Source: Delphinapterus leucas
Taxonomy: Eukaryota; Chordata; Mammalia; Artiodactyla; Monodontidae
Reading direction: 5' to 3'
Assembly: GCF_002288925.2 (NCBI RefSeq)
Contig: NW_022098036.1
Location: 38,377,444-38,441,443 of the forward strand
DNA: 64,000 nucleotides
Part shown: positions 1 through 11,300 of the stretch, one piece after another
Layout: the number at the start of each line of letters is the position of its first letter
How positions within the stretch are numbered: position 1 is the stretch's first letter
The notes under the pieces: generated by a model
What the model saw: the letters and a program-made list of their open reading frames with translations, nothing else
What the model was told of the DNA's origin: nothing
The model's database searches: none
Translations under genes and position numbers: made by a program

Positions 1-576
1 AATTCTATCCAGTGAGACATAAATGAAAGTCTTCTGGGAGCTTCTGGGAAAGCTTAGCTTTCCTGACCAAAATCAACAGTCAGGGCTGGCATAGTTAATT
101 TCTCCCTTCTTCTTACCCTGAACATATATTGTGATGTCTAAAGTTGCAGCTGCCATCTTGCATCCGTGAAGCAAGGAGCAAGACAGTGAACAACAACAAA
201 CTAAAGATGACAGCTCAAAAAGACAGAGGGGGCTTGGATCTTTGATTACTTTAAAGAGCTGCTATACCAAGCTGGACTTCCTATTCAGACTTTCTATTAT
301 CTTAGAAAAATAAAACTTTATTTTTAAAAGCTCATATAGTTATTAGGTTTTCTGTTTTTTAAAGCCAGACTCAGTCTCAATCAAAATAATACTTCCTCAG
401 CCAAAAAATTTTAAATCTTTCAGTCTATTTAAAATTCAAAGATAGTCTCAAAAATCGAAGTGGGAAATTGGGTTAAGAAAATTTCTGATTTTTCACACTG
501 GACATCTAAGATTTTTTTTTTTGAAAAAAAATCTGTTTCCACCTTCAAGAATAAGGAAAATAAGAACTCATATTAC

Positions 577-667
577 CTGACACATTCTGTCAATATTTTC
601 TTCAGTTGGCATTACGAAGTAGACTGCAGGAACATCTGGAATAGGATCTCGATCAGAGTGCAAAAGC
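577..667 (-). CDS. SCFD1: SCFD1 coding exon 4 (last SCFD1 exon in the window)
   Basis: 91-nt exon with acceptor TCCTAG before 667 and donor GTAATATG after 577. It completes the leucine and encodes [20 protein letters not shown] then [10 protein letters not shown], ending in phase 0 after residue 98. Exon 5 and the rest lie outside the window. Confidence 0.95.
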
Positions 668-3600
668 CTAGGACACATAAAGTATATAAAACTCACTTTT
701 TTCTTAGTCACTTATCTAAAAAGATAGCTAAAAATTTTACAGTATTTCTCAAACTAGTTCACCAGTTCAAGGACAGTGACCAGTACTCTAAAAGTTCTTG
801 CTGCAATTAATTATTTAACCAGCTTTCTCCTTATATCAATGTTAATATTATTTATTAGTAAGATCCTAATCTCAGTCTTCATTTCCTCTACTCCAATCAC
901 CTTATTTCTCATACCTCTTATGGTCAGTCTCTTCTACCAATATTCTCCTTGAATGAGAACTAAAGCACATTCAAAATCAATTTTATTCCCATTTTTCATA
1001 GAAATATGGTGGGGGGAGGTAAGTGGGAGGAAAGTACAGTTCTCTGAGAGGGAAAACAGAAAGCTGGAACTATCTTTAGAAACAATGAAAATATTTAACC
1101 ATAAATAAAATAAAATACATTTTTTAAATGAAAGGTATATGAATGCTTCCTTAAAACTTTAAGACCATCTATATTGTTCTACCTGTTGCTTCATAAGAGA
1201 ACGCATAAGGGATCAGCTAAGCATCTTATTGATTGTACCACTTGATAGTTTTCTCTTTTACAATTCAGAAAGTATATTCATTCAAATATCCCAATATCAA
1301 CTGAGAAAATATCTTTATGCTCCATTGTAAGATTTCACCATGCTTATATCAGGAAATATGAGAAATGTTCTATTTCTACAACATTCTAGTCATCCTTCTA
1401 TACGCAATATTCCATAAACAATCTACATACATCCTTCTATACATACAATTATTTCAGTCATCCTTATAAAGGAGAGAGTCAAAGAGGCACATGCTGCCAG
1501 TGAGTCTGCATTTGATAACTTTTTTCCCTCTGTTTGGCTGCTGCTAACACCAGAAGGATTATAATGTGCTGGCAGCCATTGTTTGTTGTCTTCTTACACT
1601 GGCTGTCCAACTACCTAAAGGGCTACAACCACCATTTCATGTTCTGGAAACCTGTAATTATTGTTTCCTACAAATCAGCCTAAACCAGCTTGCAGAATAT
1701 AAAGTAACTGATGAAGTATTCTCCAGCAAAAAAGGAAGAATAGTCAGAGGCAAGGTGCATAGGAATTTACCAGAATAGCTGTGTAATCCTTTCATGCTCT
1801 GATGGCAATAGCAACAGGTGGGCAGCAAGAATGCACAACTCTCAAACTGGCAGAATATCTTGTCACTCCTTAAGGAAGTACTGAGGCCTCACTTTTATTA
1901 GTCACTGTTTCTGAGCCACTATGGTTCAGTAGACAAACAGCCCAGAAACAGTGGTCAAGCAATCTGGCCACGACTCTGTTATTAATTACCTGTACAATCA
2001 TGGGACAATCACTCGAACTCTACAAACTTTAGTCTTTTTATTAGTAAAATAAAATAAAGGAGTTAAAGAGTAAGGTAGCAATAGTAACCAATGCTTATAA
2101 TAAACCATCATTTTCAAGGATGGCATCAAGGGTAACTCCAGTTTAGGTCATAAGCATTAACATGTCACCACCAACAAATGTGTAGATTAAGTCTGACACA
2201 AAAACGAGAGGAAGAACCTGCCAAATACCACGTTTCATCAAACCTAAGGTGCTATCAATTTTAAAACATATTATTAAAACAGGCAGAAGATGCTGCCAAT
2301 TAAACTATGTCATGGCATTATTAAGGAGATAGACCTTAATTTCAGAAATACTAAATTAAAAAGTATATTTTAGAATTAATGCAATATTCTATTAATTTAA
2401 AACAAATATTCAATATAAAATTTAAGAGTTTAACAAGATTCTAATACGCTACTCACTGGAAATCTAAAACCACATTCCCAATAAAAGAGCACACTATAAT
2501 TCAATATATTAAAATATCACAGAATGAAAACTGATTATAACATCATCAAAGAACAACATGCAACTAAGTTAGAACACTGTAAAACTGGACTCCTTCAGTA
2601 CATAAAAGTATTAGTAGCTATTCATGTATACAGCCCCTCTTTAAATGTTCTATTGTTCTATTAGGCCAAGTCTACAAAGTAATGCAATTTGTTTTATTCA
2701 TCAGACATATCATAAGGAATATAATCAAATAAATTTAGTAGTTAAGAAGGCAACATAGATAGCTCCCTATGGTGATTAAGTCATTACTTCCTACTTACTT
2801 AAATTTTTCATATTAATGATATACTAATTTAGATATTCCTCTTTTTAAAAAGTGTATTTGAATTAAAGAAATAAAAAATTTTCAGAGCTGAAAGAGACCT
2901 TGAAACAACCAGTTCTTTTTCTTTACATAAGAGAGTAAACCAGTCTGTAGGAAAAGACACAAAAGAGAAAATTTAAATTATGAAATTTTAAATTCTAAGA
3001 CTGAGGATTATTTTTAACTTCAGAAATAAAGGGTTGAATAAAACAAGATAACGGAAAAAATGTTCTCTATATGCAAGTACTATAACCTAATACTATTTTC
3101 TTGATAAATGTCCCTTAGTAATTTGATTTCAGGGTGGCTAAAGACATTTTTTAAAATGTATTTGAGGGACTTCCCTGGTGGCGTAATACTTAAGAATCCG
3201 CCTGCCAATGCAGGGGACATGGGTTCGAGCCCTGGTCCGGGAAGATCCCACATGCCTCAGAGCAACTAAGCCCGTGCGTCACAACTACTGAGCCTGCGCT
3301 CTAGAGTCCATGCGCCACAACTACTGAAAGCCACGCGCCTAGAGCCTGTGCTTCGCAACAAGAGAAGCCAACGCAGTGAGAAGCCCGTGCACTGCAACAA
3401 AGAGTAGCCCCCGCTTGCCAGAACTAGAGAAAGCCCGTGCGCAGCAACAAAGACCCAATGCAGCCAAAAATAAATAAGATACAAATAAATTGATTAAAAC
3501 AAAAGAAAACAATGTATTTGAAAACAGATGCCATTACTAGAAACACGTTAAAACTCACAGATGCAGAGTGATTCCCATGTCTCTCAGCTCCTTCACAGAT

Positions 3601-6600
3601 AGCAGAGGAGAGATGATATCTTGGCCAAATCTGTCATAAATGAGCACCTAGCAGAAGCAAAACAAAAGTCATGCGTTTGTTTAAACATTATTATCAGTGA
3701 ACAGTCAACAGAGAACCCAATATTAAGATAATGTTCAAGTACATTTTATTTTAATATACTGAATTCTTATACTTACCTCAATTTAATATTTTCCATAATT
3801 ATTTACCAAAATGTCCATTCATCTAGTAATCCATTCTTAAAAGCATTATTACTTGGGCTAAAATAAATTATTACATAAATTTTTTCTTATAAAATACTTT
3901 TTCTAAGTTAAAAAACATACCAGAGACTATAAAATCTTCATCTTAGGTTATAATAAAGGACTTGGAACATACAGCAGACTCACTTACACTCCCCTATCCC
4001 AGGTTATAATAAAGGACTTGGAACATACAGCAGACTCACTTACACTCCCCTATCCCATTCACATATATCCTTTCTAAAAAGAGAAGTAAAAATTAGTCAC
4101 TCTCAAAACTAATGCTTAACAAGTTCCAAGACTGTAAAGAAAATTTAGTAATTTAAGTATCTCATGCATTTCCTCACATTGTGAAAGTGTTAAAACTGAC
4201 ACCTCTGATGAGTAGTAAGTATTCCAACTGGGTCTTCTAACTCAGAATTAGTTTTAGAGTTAAGGCAAATAAAAGAGACACTTCAACTAATAGGTGTTTT
4301 CCACTACTACATCAATAATTCTTAATGGAGTAAGAAATTGCTAATGAGAGGATGAAACATGCTGTCATACAAAAACATGGTTTGTTTGAATGCCAGCATT
4401 TCCTTTAGAAAAGCTAAAAATCTTCCTGCTCCAGTTACAAAAGGCTGGATGTTATATCCTTCAAAAATCTTCCTTCCTTACATCTCAATATATCTGTATT
4501 ATTAATCTTGTGATAGAGAAGTGATGGGTAGGGAAAGAATCTGACACAAATCTACACCCCAGAAATCCTCAAGTTATTTAATTCAAATGCTGAACATAGG
4601 CACTAGAAAGAATAAACAAGTATAGCTTATGCAAAGGGCAATAAGAAGATGACTACAAGTAAACAGGAAGGAAGAGGAAAATGAGGGGACACACTAAAGC
4701 TTAAATTATAAATCATTTTTCAGATGACTTTAATCACCTTTAGAGTTAACCCAAAGGACTTACCAGGACTCATGAGAGTTTTCAAAACATCCCAAACTGT
4801 AACCAAGTTGGTCTGTTCTTGATTCTTACAAAGAGAGAAGTATAAACTGACTATAATCTAACAAGTTTAGACCTAATCAACTGTATTATAATCTCTTTGA
4901 AGAAAAAGAAACAGTGAGCATGAGGTTTAGAATGAAGGAGCTCAAAGAATAGGAATTTTAAAAGATTCTCCAGCATTTCTCAAAGGAAAAAGATTATAGA
5001 TTGCTTTTTGGTCCAATTAACATTTTTACTGACAGTTTTATATATCATAAATTAATGAAATGGCATTCTGGGTTACAGATCACTCTCTCATTAGTTGGTT
5101 AAAATGGACCAGTATCCCTAAGTCTGAGTAACCTTAAGAAAGCTTGCAAGATCAAAATTCTGGATTTGTAAAGCTAAGGAACAAAACTTCAACTGGAGTG
5201 AAGACCTATCAGTGAGGCCCCACCTAAGAAATCAGCTGAATTCTCTAGATAAATATTATTATCACTGCCTGTGTCATTCCATAAAATATTTATCAAAGAG
5301 GATTCATATTTTCTCCCATTCTGCAGGTTGTCTTTTCATTTTGTTGATGGTTTCCTTGGCTGTGCAAAAGCTTTTAAGTTTGATTAGGTCCCATTTGGTA
5401 ATTTTTTAATTTCCTTTGCCTTGGGAGATTGATAAGAAAATACTGCTATGATTTATGTCAGAGAATGTTTTGCTTATATTCTCTTCTAGGAGTTTTATGG
5501 TGTCATGTCTTACATTTAGGTCTTTAAACCATTTTGAACTTATTTTTGTATATGGTATGAGGGAATGTTATAATTTCACTGATTTACATGTACCTGTCCA
5601 TCACTTGTTGAAGACACTGTCTTTTCTCCATTGTATGTTCTTGCCTTCTTTGTCACAGATTAATTGACCGTAGGTGTGTGGGTCTCTTTCTGGGCTCTCT
5701 ATTCTGATCCATTGATCTATTTGTCTGTTTTTGTGCCAATACCATGCTGTTAGATTACTGTAACTTTGTAGTATTGTCTGAAGTCTGGGAGGGTTACACC
5801 TCCAGCTCTGTTCTTTCTTCTCAGGATTGCTTTGGCAATTCTGGGTCTTTTGTGGTTCCATATAAATTTTAGGATTATTAGTTCTGTGAAAAATGTTATG
5901 AGAGAAAATATTTGCAAATAATGCGACCAATGGGTTAATATCCAAAATATACTAACAGCTTATACAACTCAATATCAAAAACACCAACAACTCAATCAAA
6001 AAATGGGCAAAAGATCTAAATAGACATCTCTCCAAAGAAGACATACAGATGGCAAACAGGCACATGAAAAGATGCTCAACACCACTAATCATTAGAGAAA
6101 TGCATATCAAAACTACAATGATGTATCACCTCACATTGGTCAGAATGCCTATCATCATAAAGTCGACAAATAAATGCTGCAGAGTGTGGAGAAAACGGAA
6201 CCCTCTTACACTGCTGGTGGTAATGTAAACTGGTACAGCCACTATGGAAAACAGTACAGAGGTTCCTTAAAAAACTAAAAATAGGGCTACAATATGATCC
6301 AGGATTCCCACTCCTGGGTGTATATCTGGAAAAGATGAAAACTCTAATTTGAAAAGATATATGTACCCCAATGTTCATAGCAGCACTATTTACAATAGCC
6401 AAGATGTGGAAAAAACCCAAGTGCCCATGAACAGATGACTGGTTTAAGAGGATGTGGTATGAGGAGAAACAAGAAGAACTACAATCCTGCAGCCTGTGGA
6501 ACAAAAACCACATTCACAGAAAGACAGACAAAATGAAAAGGCAGAGGGCTATGTACCAGATGAAGGAACAAGATAAAACCCCAGAAAAACAATAAATGAA

Positions 6601-8344
6601 GTGGAGATAGGCAACCTGCCAGAAAAAGAATTCAGAATGATAGTGAAGATGATCTAGGACCTCGGAAAAAGAATGGAGGCAAAGATCAAGATGATGCAAA
6701 AAATGTTTAACAAAGACCTAGAAGAATTAAAGAACAAACAAACAGAGATGAACAATATGATAATTGAAATGAAAAATACACTAGAAGGAATCAAGCAGAA
6801 TAACTGAGGCAGAAGAATGGATAAGTGACCTGAAAGAATGGTGGAATTCACAGCCACAGAACAAAATTAAGAAAACGAATGAAAAGAAATGAAGACAGCA
6901 TAAGAGACCTCTGGGACAACACTGAACACAACAACATTCACATTATAGGGGTTCCAGAAGGAGAAGAGAGAAAGAAAGGACCCGAGAAAATATTTGAAGA
7001 GATTATAGTAAAAAACATTCCCTAACATGGGAAAGGAAATAGCCACCCAAGTCCAGGAAGCACAGAGAGTCCCAGGCAGGACAAACCCAAGAAGAAACAT
7101 GCTGAGACACATAGTAATCAAATTGGCAAAAATTAAAGGCAAAGAAAAATTATTGAAAGCAACAAGGGAAAAACGACAAATAACATACAAGGGAACTCCC
7201 ATAAGGTTAACAGCTGATTTCTTAGCAGAAATTCTACAAGCCAGAAGGGAGTGGCACGATATATTTAAAGTGATGAAAGGGAAGAACCTACAACCAAGAT
7301 TACTCAACCCAGCAAGGATCTCATTCAGATTCGAAGGAGAAATCAAAAGCTCTACAGCGGCCATCGCTCATGGGCCCAGCCGCCCCGCGGCATGTGGGAT
7401 CCTCCCGGACCGGGGCTCAAACCCACGTCCCCTGCATCGGCAGGCGGACTCCCAACCACTGCGCCACCAGGGAAGCTGTGACAGGGCGAGAGAGAGGCAT
7501 GGACATATATACACTAACAAACGTAAGGTAGATAGCTAGTGGGAAGCAGCCGCATGGCACAGGGATATTGGCTCGGTGCTTTGTGACCGCCTGGAGGGGT
7601 GGGATAGGGAGGGTGGGAGGGAGGGAGATGCAAGAGGGAAGAGATATGGGAACATATGTATATGTATAACTGATTCACTTTGTTATAAAGCAGAAACTAA
7701 CACACCATTGTAAAGCAATTATATCCCAATAAAGATGTTAAAAAAAAAAAAAAAGCTCTACAGACAAGCAAAACCTACAAGAATTCAGCACCACAAAACC
7801 AGCTCTACAACAAATGCTAAAGGAACTTCTCTGAGTGGGAAACACAAGAGAAGAAAAGGACCTACAAAATAACCCAAAACAATTAAGAAAAGAGTAATAG
7901 GAACATATGTATCGATAATTACCTTAAATGTGAATGGATTAAATATTCGAGCCAAAAGACACAGGTTTGCTGAATGGATACAAAAACAAGACCCATATGT
8001 ATGCTATCTACAAGAGACCCACTTCAGACCTAGGGACACATATAGACTGAAAGTGAGGGGATGGAAAACGATATCCCATACAAATGGAGATCAAAAGAAA
8101 GCTAGAGTAGCAATACTCATATCAGACAAAATAGACTTTAAAATAGAGAATGTTGGGGCTTCCCTAGTGGGGCAGTGGTTCAGAGTCCGCCTGCCGATGC
8201 AGGGACACAGGTTTGTGCCCCGGTCCCGGAAGATCCCACATGCCGCGGAGCGGCTGGGCCCGTGAGCCATGGCCGCTGAGCCTGCGTGTCCGGAGCCTGT
8301 GCTCCGCAACGGGAGAGGCAACAACAGTGAGAGGCCCGCGTACC

Positions 8345-8385
<41 letters not shown>

Positions 8386-11300
8386 TCAAGAGACAAGGAA
8401 GGATACTACATAATGATCAAGGGATCAAGAAGAGATAACAATTAGAAATACATATGCACCCAACATAGGAGCACCTCAATACATAAGGCAAATGCTAACA
8501 GCTATACAAGAGGAAATCAACAGTAACACAATAATAGTGGGGGACTTCAATACCTCACTTACACCAATGAACAGATCATCCAGACAGAAAATTAATAAGG
8601 AAACACAAAGCTTTAAATAACACAATAGACCACATAGACTTAACTGATATCTGTAGGACATTCCATCAGAAAACAGCAGACTGCACTTTCTTCTCAAGTG
8701 CACATGGAACATTCTCCAGGATAGATCACATCTTGGTTCACAAATCAAGCCTTGGTAAATTTAAGAAAATTGAAATCATATCAAGCATCTTTTCTGACCA
8801 CAACGCTATGAGATTAGAAATGAATTACAGGGGAAAAAAAAACCCTGTAAAAATCAAAAACACATGGAGGCTAAACAATACATTACTAAATAACCAAGAT
8901 ATCACTGAAGAAATCAAAGAGGAAATCAAGAAATACCTAGAGACAAATGACAGCAAAAACATGACGATCCAAAACCTATGGGAAGTAGCAAGAGCAGTTC
9001 TAAGAGGGAAGTTTATAGCAATACAATCCTACCTCAAGAAACAAGAAAAATCTCAAATAAACAATCTAACCTTACACCTAAAGGAACTATAGAAAGAAAA
9101 ACAAACAAAACTCAAAGTTAGTAGAAGGAAAGAAATCATAAAGATCAAAGCAGAAATAAATGGAATAGAAACAAAGAAAACAATATCAAAGATCAATAAA
9201 ATTAAAAGCTGGTTCTTTGAGAAGATAAACAAAATTGATAAATCTTTAGCCAAACTCATCAAGAAAAAGAGAGAGAGGACTCAAATCAATAAAATTAGAA
9301 ATGAAAAGGGAGAAATTACAATGGACACCGCAGAAATACAAAGCATCGTAGGAGACTACTACAAGGAACTCTATGCCAATATAATGGACAACCTGAAAGA
9401 AATGGCCCAATTCTTAGAAAGGTAACCTTCCAAGACTGAAGCAGGAAGAAATAGAAAACATGAACAGACCAATCACAAGTAATGAAATTGAAACTGTGAT
9501 TTAAAATCTTCCAACAAAAAGTCCAGGACCAGATGGCTTCACAGGGGAATTCTATCAAACATTTAGAGAAGAGCTAACACCTATCCTTCTCAAACTCTTC
9601 AAAAAACTGCAGAGGAAGGAACACTACGAAACTCATTCTATGAGGTCATCATCACCCTGATAGCAAAACCAGACAAAGATACCACAAAAAGAGAAAATTA
9701 CAGACCAATATCAGTGATGAATATAGACGCAAAAATCCTCAACAAAATACTAGCAAACAAAATCCAACAACACATTAAAAGGATCACACACCATGATCAA
9801 ATAGGATTTAGCCCAGGGATGCAAGGATTCTTCAACATATGCAAATCAATCAATGTGATACACCATATTAACAAATTGAAGAATAAAAACCATGTGGCCT
9901 TCTCAATAGATGCAGAAAAAGCTTGTGACAAAAAACAACACCCATTTCTGATAAAAACTCTCCAGAAAGTGGGCACAGAGGGAAGCTACCTCAACATAAT
10001 AGAAGCCATATGTGACAAACCCACAGCAAATATCATTCTCAATGATGAAAAACTGAAAGCATTTCCTCTAAGATCAGGAAATAGACAAGGATGTCCACTC
10101 TTGCCACCATTATTCAACATAGTTTTGGAAGTCCTAGCCATGGCAATCAGAGAAGAAAAAGAATTAAAAGGAATACAAGTTGGAAAAGCAAAAGTAAAAC
10201 TGTCACTGTTTGCAGATGACATGACACTACACATAGATAATCCTAAAGATGCCACCAGAAAACTAATAGAGCTAATCAATGAATCTGGTAAAGTTGCAGG
10301 ATACAAAATTAATGTACAGAAATCTCTTGCATTTCTATACACTAACAACAAAAGAACAGAAATAGAAATTAAGGAAAAGATCCCATTCACCACTGTAACA
10401 AAAAGAATAAAATACCTAGGAATAAACCTTAAGGAGGTAAAAGACCTGTACTCAGAAAACTATAAGACACTGATGAAAGAAATCAAAGATGACACAAACA
10501 GATGGACAGATATACCATGTTCTTGGACTGGAAGAATCAACATTGTGAAAAAGACTATACTACCCAAAGCAGTCTACAGATTCAATGCAATCCCTATCAA
10601 ATTACCAATGGCATTTTTTAAAGAACTAGAACAAAAAGTGTTAAAATTTGTATGGAGACACAAAAGACCCTGAATAGCCAATGCAGACTTGAGGGGAAAA
10701 AACATAGCTGGAGGAATCAGGGTCCCTGACTTCAGACTATACCACAAAGCTACAGTCATCAAGACAGTATGGTACTGGCACAAAAAACAGAAATATAGAT
10801 CAATGGAACAGGATAGAAAGCCCAGAAATAAACCCATGCACCTATGGTCAATTAAGCTGTGATAAAAGAGGCAAGAATATACAGTGGAGAAAAGACAGTC
10901 TCTTCAATAAGTGGTGCTGGGAAAACTGGACAGCTTCATGTAAAATGAAATTAGAACATTCCCTAACACCATATACAAAAATAAACTCAAAATGGATTAA
11001 AGACCTAAGTGTAAGACTGGACACCATAAAACTCTTAGAGGAAAACATACAAAGAACACTCTCTGACATAAATCACAGCAAGATCCTTTTGACCCACCTC
11101 CTAGAGTAATGGAAATAAAAACAAAAATAAACAAATGGGACCTAATGAAACTTAAAAGCTTTTGCACAGCAAAGGAAACTATAAGTAAGACAAAAAGACA
11201 GCCCTCAGAATGGGAGAAAATATTTGTAAACAAATCAATGGACAAAGGATTAATCTCCAAACTATATAAACAGCTCATGCAGCTCAATATAAAAAACAAA

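Noticed and set aside
460..810. 116-codon plus-strand ORF overlapping SCFD1 exon 4
   Set aside because: Shadow on the opposite strand of a clearly conserved SCFD1 exon.
1566..1778. 70-codon ORF beginning [10 protein letters not shown], resembling a signal peptide
   Set aside because: Only the hydrophobic start looks suggestive; no conserved continuation and it lies in an intron of the opposite-strand gene.
3166..3300. tRNA gene, because of A-box- and B-box-like motifs
   Set aside because: The tRNA-like head belongs to a SINE; no cloverleaf with anticodon arm and a SINE body follows.
8213..8413. ORFs over SINEs on both strands (for example 8091-8396, 14114-14435, 34488-34870, 43873-44218, 44902-45270, 49653-49982, 59642-59945) giving similar Arg/Pro/Gly-rich proteins
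   Set aside because: They are translations of GC-rich CHR SINE bodies with poly-Lys or poly-Phe from the A/T tail. Their similarity comes from the repeat, not from a gene family.
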